Below, one piece after another: positions 34,101-46,438 of a stretch of 64,000 nt of DNA. Source of the stretch: Chromera velia (lineage: Eukaryota; Sar; Chromeraceae); assembly GCA_018398765.1 (NCBI GenBank), contig JAHBMJ010002421.1, positions 32,501 to 96,500 of the forward strand. Direction: 5' to 3'. The notes below the pieces were generated by a model. It was not told the origin of the DNA, searched no databases, and saw only the letters and a program-made list of their open reading frames with translations. A program made the position numbers and the translations under genes. The number at the start of each line of letters is the position of its first letter. Position 1 is the stretch's first letter.

Positions 34101-34656
34101 CCAAAGAATTGTAACGGTGGTCCAGAGAGGAAAAAAGGAGAAAAATGAAGAAAAGAAAGAAGAGTTTGAGTTGAAAAATGTGCAGGTAACAAAGGATTGA
34201 GGCACAAAGCAAGCTACAGCCTGGGCATCTGACAGCGATATTGCATTTATGCTGTTGGTCTCTCTTGTCGTGAATTCATTCATTCACTGTCGAATTCGTT
34301 CATTCATCTATTCGTTCATTCATCCATCCACCCATCCATCTAGTCAACCAGCCAGCCAGTCAGTCAGTCAATCAGTCAGACAGGGACCTTTCTGTTCATG
34401 TTTCTTTCTCTTTGTTTGTCTGTCCCTCTAGCATTCTTTCCCTCTCTCTTCGCCCGTCCTTTCGCTGACGTTTTTGACTCGAATTTGGTACACAACAAAA
34501 CAGTCGCCGTCTAAGAAAGAAAACCCGAAAATTTGTCTGCCTGCCATAATTTTCGGCCAGCGTCTCAAGATTGATTTCATCCGCAGAGCATCACAGACTT
34601 TCTGTGAGACGCTGCATGTGAGACCACGGCCGCAGCCTCCCTCTTTCAGAGCGTAG
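34101..34656 (+). CDS. Last two exons of an unidentified gene
   Basis: Exon 34101-34185 lies between a TTTCAG acceptor and a GTAACA donor and reads QRIVTVVQRGKKEKNEEKKE in the phase-2-entry frame. It joins in phase 0 to exon 34432-34656, which reads LTFLTRIWYTTKQSP and LPAIIFGQRLKIDFIRRASQ and ends PPSFRA at TAG 34654-34656. The join without a frame conflict and the mixed hydrophobic/basic composition support real coding. The protein family is not recognised. The 5' exons are missing nearby; the coding-like island at 28585-28979 is a candidate, in which case the LTR element at 29424-33021 sits in an intron, but the phases of the two islands do not join directly. Confidence 0.5.
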
Positions 34657-35109
34657 TACGTCATGATTGTCCAACAAGATCAATGGCATGATGAAAAAGA
34701 AACTGAACCGGTATAACAAAAGACATGGCAGCATAATGCAGCACAGTCTAAGAAGATGTCTAAGAGATTATTATACCTCTGTGGAGGGTCTGAAACGGAA
34801 CAGAAGAGTTTATGCCACCTCGAATCCCTCTTCCAGACACGCCAAGCACAGCCTCAACTGATTATTCCATTTCTGCACTCTGTCTTTCAAGGCTTTGACT
34901 GTCTCTGCAGACACGTCAGCATAATCCGAAGAACATATCTGATTGATCACACAACTCTCCACATGTGTGCTTTCCGCAACTGTCTTTCCACAACATCTTC
35001 ACCTGCCTGCTTGACTAAAAGTGTCTACTTTTCTATACGCATCGACAGATCCTTACTATGAACCCTCCCTTCCCTCAAGTATTCTGCATACAAATCAAAC
35101 CGACACCCC
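34657..35109. other. Convergent intergenic region
   Basis: The region between the 3' ends of the plus-strand gene ending at 34656 and the minus-strand gene ending near 35110 or 35596. The short frames have no coding-like features. It probably holds both 3' untranslated regions. Confidence 0.45.
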
Positions 35110-35595
35110 TCATAATGCCCCCCCGAAACTCCTCTCATCCTCACCGTCGGGCTCATGCTCAGGCCCTCGGATCTGGAAATCCCCTGACTTAAAACCGAAA
35201 CCACCCCGCTCGGACCCGACGAGTCCACCATCATTGAGCTTGTCAGATGTCTGAGCGCTAAACTGCGTGCTACCGACAACCTCAGGCTGGTAGCCACTAA
35301 GAAACCCCGCACCCAGAGCGTCACTTGAAGTCCTGCTAGAATTTTTAGAATGGGCAAAGAAGCATGCATATTTGACCCAACCCCTTGGATGAAGAGACGT
35401 ACCCCCTCCAGCGCCTATGGAATTGTACCCGCCTACATCTTCTGGAAGAAAAGACGCACCCTCCTCAAAACCGAGATGCATTCCACGCTGGACTCCATCC
35501 CCCCAACGTGACCAGTTTGCTTGCACACCTGGAGGAGGGGATGTGATGACAGGGGGTGGCGCTGCCCCTGGTGAGTTGTCATATATGTTAGGCAA
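35110..35595 (-). other. In-frame open extension beyond the stop of the importin-like gene
   Basis: After the TAA at 35596-35598 the same frame stays open for 161 codons to 35110, with a Pro/Gly/Ser-rich composition (SPGAAPPPVITSPPPG, then GGYNSIGAGGG) like the preceding Pro/Ala-rich segment. It may be a C-terminal tail cut off by a recent stop change, a read-through extension, or 3' untranslated sequence that is open by chance. Confidence 0.4.
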
Positions 35596-38194
35596 TTAGA
35601 AGAAGTTGGCTCTTCTTCCGATTTCTTCTCCAGGCTCCAGAATGCCCCCAGGCGAAGGATCTGATAAAAAGAGAGGGTCAAGTTGAACCCCTCCGCTTCC
35701 TGCTGCTGCTGCTGCTATTGCTGCTGCTGGGACTATTGAAAGTGTTGTGAGGGGATCAAATCGCCGTCTGTACTCAGCCGGGACACGCTTATAGCTCGAT
35801 GGAGGCTGTTGGTGGATCCGTCTTCTTCTAAGTTTTTTTTTAGGGTCCGTTTTGGAGGGTCTCAACAGGCTGAGTACAGAAGCAGGAAAAGCCGATGGAC
35901 TGTCACCCTCTCTAGACAAAAGGGAGCCCTCTTCCTGGATTTTGGGTTTCTTGCTGTCCGGCAGGGGAGCGGACGATGCTGTTGCTGCTGTAGTGACTTC
36001 AGGAGGCGGCATCCATATGAGTGGGGGGGGAAGAGGGACTTTCATGTGGGCACACAGTGTGGTCAGATTGGGATCCGACTTCCACCCATCACCAAAGTCC
36101 TGATGGGAAACACTGTAGCGGGATCTCCACGAAGAGCTGTGCGCAATACAGGACAAAGTGTCTCCAACAGCGGCAGCAACTTGTACGAATGAAGGCGGTC
36201 GGGTGTCGTTAAGGGATTGTCTCATATCTCGGCACGCAGGTTGTAATAGAACCCAGTCTGCAGGAGAGGGATGGTCCGAAAGGGAAGCAGATACAGGCGG
36301 GGGGACTGTAGGACGAGTCCCTCTGACGAGACTGAGCAACAATGGCATGATCCTCTGCACAACTTTTTTTATCGGAACGTCTGCTGCCGCTACGTCTTCA
36401 CACCTTGCCTGCTGAGGATGTGCAGTCTCCCACACATTTTGCCATACCTCCAAAAGATCGAGCGAAGCTCGGAGGACCTCAAGAGGAGACACGAGACCGA
36501 GACTGTCCTCTAACAAAGCACAGACCTGCAGAAACACAAAAACAAACAATTTAGTTGCTAATCGTTATCTTAGACCGCCACTTTTGGCCCATGGAAGAAA
36601 GTCAGACTTGAAAGACCTCGATATACACCGGGCAAAAAAGGAAAGAAACGAAAAAGGCCGACAGGCAGGTAGACAGACATACAGGCAGACATATGGGAAT
36701 GAAAGAAAGAAATACAGAAAGAGAAGGAAGAAAGATAAAAGAAGGAAAGAAGGAAGAAAAAGAAGGATGCAAGGAAATAAAGAAAGGGAGGGTAGGGAAA
36801 GAAGGAAGGAAGGAAGGAAGGAAGGAAGGAAGGAAGGAAAAAATAAAAAGAGAGAAGAAAGAGGGAAAACAGAAAAAAACAGATTAAAAAAAAATGACTT
36901 GCCTGTCCGTTGGCGTTGTTGTCAGAACCTCTCTCCTCATGCAGCAGTGCTGACTGCGAGACAATCACAGGCAGGAGGGCGGCAGCCGCCCAAGCCGACG
37001 GAACTCGTACCATATGTGAAGAAAGCTCCAAGGAGAGGTACAACAAAGCCCTCGCGAGGACACTGCATGCAAGTAGTAGAGAGAACACGATAAGGAAATC
37101 AAATTGCATGTCAAGTACTGCTGACAGCCATTAAATTAAGTATAATCTAAAGTATGATTCGCTGCTGGAAGAACCTGTGCTTCTCACTGAAAGAGACGTG
37201 AGTTACATCTGGCTCATTTTCTGCCATCAATCGATCTACCCTCTTCTTACTCCTGGTAGTCTCCAGTCTCTTCTTTTGTTTTCTGTCGGATGCTGCATTT
37301 GAGAATCTTTGTCACCCAATGGCAAAATAAAATCACAACCATGCGCATCAATGCGTAAGGTAGGCTATTGCGGAAAGTGAGAAATCATTGGTCATTAGCA
37401 TTCATGAGAAACGCGAGAGAAGGACTATGCAAAGGAAAGAAACAGATGAACATGCATCAACATGATGCCCATATTGTACAGGATTGGACAGAAGTCATCC
37501 TCTCATCAGAGGAAGAAACATATGCGTCTCTGCTTGCGTACATGCAGCCAAGAGGCCTTTCAAGCATCCCAAGATTACTTGTATGACCATGTGACGGTCT
37601 ACAAAAGAAAATCCTCAACTGACTGACAAGTCGGGCAGAGAGCGGATCTCCGGGGTCTCAAATACGTCGAGAGCGGTAGGAAGGAGGAGACGCCTATCCA
37701 ACACCCACAGAATCTCACACTCTCTCACAGCCACGTCGTTTCTGCACGAAGGCGTCATGCGGTATCTACGATCAAAAGAAACGGGCACGATTGAAAGGGG
37801 AAAGCCGTTGGAGAAGCGATTCAATCAACATGGAAATATAAAGCTTAACCAGCGAAGCATCTCGGTGTCCTTTCATGGAACAAAAGTCTCGTGGAAAGTG
37901 GGCAAAAACATGAGAACGTAATGTCATAGGAGTGCAAGACTGCAGCATAAATGAGATGGCACATACAAAGGAAGACAACAACAGTAGATCCCATGAAATC
38001 ACAAGAAAAAAAAGTTAAAGCTCACATGAGAATATGGAGATGGAAGAACTAGACAGAGGAGAGCACTCAGGGCATGGATCCAACAGAAAGAACGAGAAAA
38101 ACGGAGAATGATGACAATAAAGAGAAAGAGAAGCAGAAGCAGAAGGTAGGAAGGAAAGAATGAAAGAAGGAAAGAAGGAAAGAAGGAAGAATAA

Positions 38195-38230
<36 letters not shown>

Positions 38231-40341
38231 AAAAAAAGTGAAAGAAGAAGAGGAACAAAGAAAAAGGTAACTGACCCAACATCCTGTCGATACGTGAGTG
38301 CATGGAGAAGCTCCCTTTGTTGTCCGCCGTGAAGAGCCCACAGGTGCTCGTTGTTCGCTTCCTGTAGCTTCATGGCCAGGGTTGCACAGGCAAGGACAGT
38401 CCCTTGAACGCAGAAATCACCAGCGCTTTGGGCTACATTTATACAGGGAGCAAGTAAACATAAAAGGCACAAAGAAAAGACACTTTTTTAAATATGCAGC
38501 ATTTCCAATTATATTGCTGCTCACATGCACCAAAAACGGAAAGAGAGATTCTTCAATGAGGACCCAGAGGCGTGCAATCTTATCGACAGTATCGATCATT
38601 CGTTGGGGAGTCACTCAGTTATTCAGCCAGTCCGTCTGCCCGTCAGGGTAGTAAAAAGTTGGTCAGCAACGAAAGACTAACGAAGGGTGGAGGAGGCAAA
38701 GAAGAAGTATAGAAACTTTCTGGGCGGGCACATTGAAAGAAAGTCCTCCTTTTTAATTCAAAAAGAAAAATGCGAAGAACGAATGGGAGATATGGGTGGC
38801 AAAATAAAATGATGAGAGGTTGGCGGCAAGACAAAGAGAAGGTCAGCAAAATGTGCAGGCAAGACCAAGAAATGCGAACTAGAAAACGGCTGTGGGCATC
38901 TGCAGAATCCAGCCTAGGAATCTATCTATGAGTCCCACGGCCGTGAAGAGAACACTTGGATTCTAGCAGATTTGGAAGCAAAACCAGCACAGGTCCTGGA
39001 TCATTCTGAGTCTAAGGGCACAAGGAAGGAACAAAGAAAAGAAGAGACGAGCAGGCAAACAACAGAGGATCAGCTCTTGATTGATTACGTACAACAGATA
39101 CGAGAAAAGACATGGTCAGCTAGTGCGAGAGAATATATACTTTGGGACCTCAAAACGAGGAGATGCAAAAAAATTTCAAACGAAGCTGAATGGTTTCATA
39201 GAGACTGCGATCGATTGAAACTGAAGGCCCGCAATGTTCATATGAAGAAGAACTGACTGTTAACTATCCATGTATGTGAATGCACTGAAAACAACCATAC
39301 TCAAAACAACAAATTCATAAGAAAACGTGCCCAAGTCAAACTTATGGACCTCACAGCTCTCAGGGGTTCGGAAAGGACAGTCGGCATGACCATAGACTGC
39401 TTATGCATTGCAGTCAGCAGACAGTCAGCAGAGGGACTTGACATCCTAGTCGCCATGTAGACTGCATATGCCAATCTGGACGGAAGCCGGAGTGGGCCCC
39501 AGTCTGCTTGCACTTCATTTCTCATGTCTGGAGGCGGACAGTCTGTAAGACTGCTGACAATGATACAGTCCATGAGACTAAAAAAAGTATCAGGGAAACT
39601 ACTCCCCTCATCCCAAAGCGTTTCGGACTTTCTAGAATGAGTTCCAGCGGCAAGTGACAAAGCGATTGTCTCTTCGAGTAAGAAGTCGACGCCATACCCC
39701 CGAGACTCAGCAGTCAGGGCAGAAAGCCAGTATTGCTTACCCAACAGACCCCTTTTTTTTCTCCCTTTCTCTGCTCCATGGCACAGGAACAACGTGTCGT
39801 TGAACCTTCGTTCAAACAGATAACAAACCATCAATGCCTCTGCAGGTATCCGGCAGCAAAGCAAGAAGCCTTAGGCCCACCCCCGCGCTGTGTCTGCAGA
39901 AAAGGCCGAGAGGGGGCTGATCGCTCTCGATATGACTGTCGAGTCCTCAAGGTTTTTGAAGAGGCAATCCGTATAGAACCACTTCACCTGAAGAACAAAA
40001 ATAAAAGGAGACAAAAAAAGAGGAAGCAGTATTCTCTTTTTTGATCATGCATGCGCTTGGTCCTGAAGTCAAACGTTTCCCAGCAGAAAGCGTAAACGGA
40101 ACCTCGGCTGATGCAAATCCAAAATTGAAAGCTAGAGCAATCCAAACCTGCCGCATGACAACTTACGTAGAAGAAGTTCCTGAGGACGCCCATGAAGACC
40201 TCACGGATAGAATCCTCCTTCCCTCTCTCCCACAGCCAGACTGCCAGAACGCTGAGCTTCAACCTCTGACTTTCCTGTAGGCATGCCATAGTATACGCAC
40301 ATAGGGGTATGTATGTATGTGTGTATATGTGTGTGTGTGTA

Positions 40342-40372
<31 letters not shown>

Positions 40373-40749
40373 ATATGCACTCTTTTATCATCTTTTCTCC
40401 CAAGAAAAAAATATGTGTAGAAAACATAGAGACACTACCTCAAAGAGCAGAAAAGAATGCGGTCAAGACGTACTAGTATAGAAAATTCTAAGAACCAGAG
40501 AGACAGTATGACAGATCGGCAGGTGCATACAGCTACAGAGAGCTATCAGAAAGACAGAAGAAGAAGAGGGAAAAGATCGGGGATCTCAGTCTTGTCGCTG
40601 CATTGAAGAAAAGACTCTACTCTTTGCCGCATCCCTTGTCAGAAGCGAAGTGTTCTTTCTTTTTGGGTTCTACTCCTTCATTTTGCACTTCCCTGCTCGA
40701 ATAGTTTCTTTGTCGTTCACTCATTCATTCATTCATCCATCCATCTATG

Positions 40750-40811
<62 letters not shown>

Positions 40812-42755
40812 TTCTTTCTCATACATACACACACACACACATACATATACACACACACATACATATACACACACACACACACACACATATATACACACAC
40901 ACATATACATGCACATGCACACGCACATGCACACATAGGTACTTACGTGTACAGATGCACTCATGTACACGCACTTGGAGAAAATCTGACTCAGACAGAC
41001 GAGGAGGCAGGGAAGTAGACACATGAGTACGCAAGTAGGCAGTGATGAAAAGGAAGGCAGATAAGCCGACGGGTAGGCAGGCAACTTGGTAGGTATGCTT
41101 GCAGGTTGGCAGGCACGCAGGTGGGCGTGGAGGTCGGCAGACAAGCAGAACGATAAAGAAGGGGTGCGACGGACCTACCTCCAGATGGGTATACTCTTTT
41201 TCGGCATCTTCGAAAAACTATTACGGCATCCGCAACCAGAACTCAGCTGCCAGGGGGTGTCTACCTTGGTTGACCATCATAAGCGCCAGCGTCGCTACAG
41301 CCTCTTCAGCTGCTATCTGGAGATCCAAGTCTCGAGAAGAGCTTTTGAAAACAAAGGTCCATCAAACTACTAACAGCACAGTCCATCACTGTGCAATGAA
41401 GCAGCACCCAGCTTCTGGTCAAGTGCTCCTGCTCTTCTTCCTCAAAGGCGACCTTGTTAGCCTTCATCCACGAAGCAACAGCTGTCTGACTCACAATCTT
41501 TTTTTTTGCGCGTACGCCCCCAGTGTTCAAAGACACCTCTTCAAGAGCCTCGAGATCAGTTGCAGTTTGAGACAGTACTTGTTAGGTTGCTTCTCTCCTC
41601 CTCTTTCGCATCACAGCTGTGTTTTGATTTAACAGCTCTTCGGGAAGCAGCACCAAAAGTTCAGCCGCTGGGCGCCTCAGAGGATCGTTTGGAGGAGCAC
41701 TACCGGTTTTGCTGTTAAGAGTCCTTGCTTCAGGATCAGACTCCCTGAGGTTCTCTCCTTTTTCGTTCGTTAGATTCCTTCTTTCCTTTGTTCCAGAACC
41801 TTCCTCTAGACCTTCCTTCTTTCCTTTGTGCTTGTTTGACTCGTTTCCTTTCGTCTTCATGATTTCTTTTGTGACTTCTACAAATGGGCCCTTGCATGCG
41901 CTTGCATGCCCTTACTATTGAAAGAACTCTTTTCCTTCTTAGCAGATCTTGACCTGTTTGATCGTTCATGCAATTAAGCCAACAGCGATAGATAAATAAC
42001 AGTGGCAGACCGACGGGGTGTGGATCGGTAGGCTAGAACGGAAGTTGTTTGGTATTTCAGGCGGTGTATGACGCGATCGATGCCTCCTTACATACGTGCG
42101 TGCGTCATCCATCTATGCATGTGCACTGATCTCAGTATGCACGTTGCATGCATGTATTTTGCATGCATGCATTTGCATTAATACACATCTCTTCAATCGA
42201 TCGCTGTACATCGCTCGTATGCCTTACAACAGCTCCATAAGCCTCTCTTTTGTGTGCCGAAAACTGACAATGCATATCGGTATGGTCAAGATTCCTCAGC
42301 TGTCTGAAGAGGTTAAAGTGATTCTAGCTCCTATATTACAAGACATCGTGGAAGTCAGGGCGCTCTTCGAGTACTTGGATCAAAGAACCAATCATTAAGG
42401 TCTCCGCACATGAAGCATCGTTGATGAACACCGCACACAGAGCCAACAGGAGAGAACGAATGATGCAGATGTTTTGACAGTCGCGAAAAGCGCAAATCAG
42501 ATCCCAAACCTCCCCCATCACTTCGCCAGGAACCACAAGACATCCTTCCTGGACCTGTGCTTTGATCGTTAGAATGGCAAAGTGAGTTATAAAAAAAGAC
42601 TGGGCAGCACCTTCTCTCTGTCTCTGAAGGATTGGTTTCGCAACATTCCAAGCCTCCGGAGATTCTTGGAAGTGCAACAACCATACACTTGCATGGACCG
42701 CAAGCCAAGGGTCCCCGTGTAGGTTTAGCAGTTGTTGAAAGACCTTGTCTTCCAT
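35110..42755 (-). CDS. Importin-beta family protein, transportin-3/importin-13-like, multi-exon
   Basis: ATG 42753-42755 starts an exon reading MEDKVFQQLLNLHGDPWLAV, then ASVWLLHFQESPEAWNVAKP and FFITHFAILTIKAQVQ. Its order and content match the N-terminal HEAT repeats of transportin-3/importin-13, which carry SR proteins and other cargo through nuclear pores under Ran control. Later minus-strand segments fit the same family: LLVLLPEELLNQ (about 41600-41660), AVASWMKANKVAFEEEEQEH (about 41450-41500), LQIAAEEAVATLALM (about 41280-41330), LKLSVLAVWLWERGKEDS (about 40190-40260). Further HEAT-like segments lie at 39899-39990, 39340-39750, 38273-38437, 37630-37790 and 36903-37090 (GC donor), and a large final exon runs to about 36537-35596. 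Exon borders are only partly resolved and the C-terminal half is weakly family-like, so a second gene there is possible. The frame stops at 35596-35598; see the separate entry for the open extension. Confidence 0.62.
36715..36845. repeat. GGAA/AAAG microsatellite
   Basis: A purine-only tract on the plus strand dominated by GGAA and GAAA units, inside an intron of the minus-strand gene, where it reads as a long polypyrimidine tract upstream of the acceptor near 36540. A similar GAAA tract lies at 38150-38236 in another intron. Confidence 0.85.
38150..38236. repeat. GAAA microsatellite
   Basis: GGAAA and GAAA tandem units, intronic in the minus-strand importin-like gene. On the gene's strand it is a CT-rich tract immediately downstream of the exon that ends near 38273. 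Confidence 0.85.
40307..40378. repeat. TG/TATG microsatellite
   Basis: An alternating TATG/TG tract within an intron upstream (in gene orientation) of the exon at about 40190-40260. It is a purine-pyrimidine alternating sequence. Confidence 0.85.
40755..40950. repeat. Compound CT and CA microsatellite
   Basis: About 60 bp of CT repeats followed by about 130 bp of CA/TACA repeats, intronic in the importin-like gene. Open frames on both strands across it are compositional. Confidence 0.9.
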
Positions 42756-43199
42756 CCTTTTTAATACCAATCAAAAAAGGTGGCCTGGCAGATGCGCCAA
42801 TCAAAGAAGGCACATGAAGTTGCCGGGAAAGGTGATGTGAGCCATCGTGAGGACACGAAGAGAAACTTCCAGACTGAGTGCAATGATTTTGCCAAGCAGA
42901 TCCGAACGCATAATTTAAGACAGCCCTGGTCCAAGATACCACTTATTTCATTGTGGATCGGACACTGGTCAGGATTCCCTCATAAAAATTGACAGATCCT
43001 TTCGCTGCGACAATTGTTACGGTGTCACCAATGATGCAATCCGACGATATCAACGGTGTCAAAAATTAATTAATTAACTGAGGTGAGGTTCCGGGCCCGC
43101 GTGCATGCATGGCTCATGACACAGGGCTGGTAATTGATCGAAACTTCATGTTGCAGTATTGCAATTTAATCGTTGCACGCATAATGCACTGCATAGCTA
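42756..43199. other. Upstream region of the importin-like gene
   Basis: Probably contains its promoter and 5' untranslated region. A GCATGCATG word lies at 43102-43110. Plus-strand frames here have no support. Confidence 0.4.
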
Positions 43200-44440
43200 G
43201 AATTCTGACGTATAAGACTGTAAATTTTCTTATCTTTTACCCCAAATTGGGTCAAGCATGGTGACAAAAGTGTTGCAGGGTCAGCGATTTTTAAATTATC
43301 AGACTAAAATGTAGACACAATGCTGGACACTCTGGCTTGTAAGACTATATTTTTTTTTGTGTTTTACCCCGAATTGAGTCAAGCATGGTGACAGAAGTAT
43401 TGCCGGGTTAGTAATATTTTTAAGCTGTCATGTAGACGTACTAAATTGTAGATGCAACGCTGGATACTCTGGCTTGTAAGACTATGATTTTTTTTATCTT
43501 TTGCCCTGAATTGAGTCAAGCATGCATGATGATAGAAGTGTTGCAGAGTCGACAATATTTTTAAACTGTCATGCAGAGGTATTAAATTGTAGACGCAACG
43601 CTGGACACTCTGGCTTGTAAGACTGTGAATTTTTTTGTCTTTTGCCCTGAATTGAGTCAAACATGGTGACAGAAGTATTGTAGAGTCGGCAATATTTTTA
43701 AACTGTCATGCAGAGTTGATCATTGCATACTAAATTGCAGACGCAACGCTAGATACTCTGGCTTGTAAGACTGTGTTTTTTTTTGTGTTTTACCCCGAAT
43801 TGAGTCAAGCATGGTGATAGAAATGTTGCAGAGTCGGCAATATTTTTAAACTGTCATGCAAAGTCATTGCAGACTAAATTGCAGACGCAACGCTAGATAC
43901 TCTGGCTTGTAAGACTATGAATATTTTTGTTCTTTGCCCTAAATTGAGTCAAACATGGTGACAGAAGTGTTGCAGAGTCGGCAATATTTTAAAACTGTCA
44001 TGCAGAGTTGATCATTGCAAACTAAATTGCAGACGCAGCGCTAGACACTCTGGCTTGTAAGACTATGATTTTTTTTGTTTTTTGCCCCAAATTGGGTCAA
44101 GCATGGTGACAGAAGTATTGCAGAATCGGCAATATTTTTAAATTGTTATGCAGACTAAATTGTAGACACAACGCTAGATACTCTGACTTAACTTTAAGAC
44201 TATGATTTTTTTTGTTTTTTGTCCCAAATTGTGATAAACATGGTGATAGAAGTGTTGTAATTAAGGTCGGCGATTTTTAAACTGTCTAAATTATAGATAT
44301 AATTAGATACAATACTAGATACTTTGACTTGTAACACTGTCCAGTAACACTATCACTGTGAATTTTCCCGTCTTTTGCCCCAAATTTGGTCAAGCATGGG
44401 AGAAAAGTGTTGTAGGGTCAGTAATTTCGAAACTAAACTT
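43200..44440. repeat. Satellite-like tandem array, about nine units of 128-160 bp
   Basis: Units share GTCAAGCATGGTGACAGAAG, an AATATTTTTAAACTGTCATG block, AACGCTAGATACTCTGGCTT and TGTAAGACTATGATTTTTTT. The landmark GTCAAGCATGG (or a close variant) recurs near 43250, 43378, 43513, 43653, 43801, 43948, 44094, 44228 and 44388, so unit length varies from 128 to 160 bp because some copies hold an extra GAGTTGATCATTGCA segment. The units have diverged and the last ones are the most degenerate. No spacer/repeat logic as in CRISPR exists; whole units repeat. Confidence 0.88.
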
Positions 44441-44664
44441 CTAGACTGAACCGAATGCATATAACATCATTATGACAAAAAAAAAAAATCAAATTAAAAC
44501 TCTCTACAAACCTTCGATCTTATATTAGAGAGAGCAACAAAGGCTGACAGTGTCCAGCATAGAACATTGAACAAACAGCCGATGCTAGAGCCGATGTTTA
44601 TGAGAACGCCGAGGAGAATGAACAGCCCAAGATATAGGAATAGGGGCGCCGGGGTGTAGTATTA

Positions 44665-45062
44665 TACTACTTAGGGGGACAAAATTAATACATATTATAT
44701 CTAAGAAGCATATCTTCAATACAATCATCATGGGCTTGTGGCACCCTAGTAAAAGTAATCGAATGTCAGACTAGAAGATAACTTCCTATTTATATATAGC
44801 TCTGTCGTTTTGCTTTATATATCAAATCTATAAAATTGAAAAATGGTAGTCTAGGAGCGCTCTAGGAATTGAAAAAAAAATTTTAGGACTTCAAACTAAA
44901 TTTTTGACCCAATGTGAGGCCCGTAGGACCCAACTAGTTAGTATAAGTCTTCACTAAGTCTACTTAGTCAGCTTGGTCCAACGCCGCCCCTTTTATCTGA
45001 TAAACTCAAATCTTCGTTTTTTTCAAAAAAATTATGCATTAATTTTGTTCCCCTAGGTAGTA
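44665..45062. mobile_element. MITE-like element with inverted terminal repeats, 398 bp
   Basis: The left end TACTACTTAGGGGGACAAAA and the reverse complement of the right end (TACTACCTAGGGGAACAAAA) match at 18 of 20 positions and continue through TTAAT. TA dinucleotides flank both ends (44663-44664 and 45063-45064). The size, AT-rich interior without an ORF, inverted ends and TA flanks fit a non-autonomous Tc1/mariner-type (Stowaway-like) DNA transposon. Confidence 0.65.
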
Positions 45063-45064
45063 TA

Positions 45065-46438
45065 AAGAGGTTATCGATGTACTGGAAGACATGAATTGAA
45101 TTAGGAGTCCATAAATTAGACTTAGTTTAGGGATGGTCATGCATTGAAAATGCTAGTAAAAATGGTGTCTAACGATTCATAGTAACGAACAGCCTAATCA
45201 AGGCTGCTAGCCCGAACCATGCATGTATATAAAGACCCCGAGGCCTCGTAAGCTAGACAGGCTGATCGGGTGATCCGGCTATGCCACATAAAAACCGAGC
45301 AGAAAAGAACGATCAAACTTTGACTATCCAGCTGATTTCAGTACGCGCGAACGTTCAACTGCAGGCATCAGATTTCCATTGTCTATCCAAAGAACACGTA
45401 TTAGTATGTTATTCTTTTCCCTGTACATAAACAAAGTTTTCACCATAAGCCGCAAGAGTGTTCCTAGCTTGTCCCACGGCTTTGGATATACTATAGAACT
45501 CGATTCGTTACTTGAAGATCTCATTCAACTCTATGAACGTACGTTACGGTAGCTTCCCTCAATTCATAAGCTGCAACTGAATTCAAGATAATACAATCAC
45601 TGCTAGTCACTGCACATAGTATTCAGAAAAAAAAATATCTACCAAGACGTATGTATAAAAAAAACTTCAAAATGAGGATGAATTGAAAAAATCTAATCAT
45701 ATCATCAGAAATTTATTGTCACATACATATACTATATATTAATCTATATATGTAGAACCTAAATGTAGAACACGTCACGGTGCTCTAACCTCTGAGTATT
45801 TTCAAAAATAAAAAAGTTCACTTTGTTAGAACGCATATTGGAGGTGCATCAAAACCGACTCTGCTTGGCCCGAGGCTAGTTGGAGCAATTAAGCTAGCAA
45901 TCAATTACTATAGTAAGGAACTACTGCAAATAGTACGGAGTCTGACTAGGTTGGCTGCTCCAACACTGCACGGAAGGCAGCGCCGGCGGCTGCAAGAACC
46001 CAAGTCAATTACTGATATGCAAACAGAGACACTAGAATGAAGTAGAGCAAAATCACAAAGAAACGCTGAGAATGCTTAAACGACAGAAACAATTTAACGA
46101 TTTCAAAGCAAAAACGATGCGTCTGCCTTAATTGCTACGGCGGCGACGCACATGAAAACATCTGCCCATCCCCCCCGACCACCCGCTGACGCACAGAGAA
46201 GGCGGCCGAGAGAGAAAGAGAGATATGAGCGGACTTGGTCGCAAGACACGGAGATTGCTTCACATAAGAGGTTCGCACTCACGAGAAAAAAGAAAAATGA
46301 CTTCAAACATGCAACCATGCAGCGAAGTTATCTCAACATCAATGATTACACGCCCTCGCAATTTTTTCGTTGAACACCTTTCAGCCTGCTTTCTCTCCTC
46401 TCTCTTTCATCCACCGCCGCCGCCTTTCTTTTTCGTTT
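45065..46438. other. AT-rich intergenic region, nothing recognised
   Basis: No coding-like frame, repeat array or clear transposon end was seen. The final 300 bases become less AT-rich and probably include the 3' untranslated region of the minus-strand gene ending at 46439. Confidence 0.45.

Noticed and set aside
40725-41144. Open frames across the CT/CA microsatellite
   Set aside because: The sequences (Val/Cys and Glu/Arg repeats) come from dinucleotide repeats.
43200-44440. CRISPR-like array
   Set aside because: Whole units of 128-160 bp repeat, with no short identical repeats separated by unique spacers, in a eukaryotic context.
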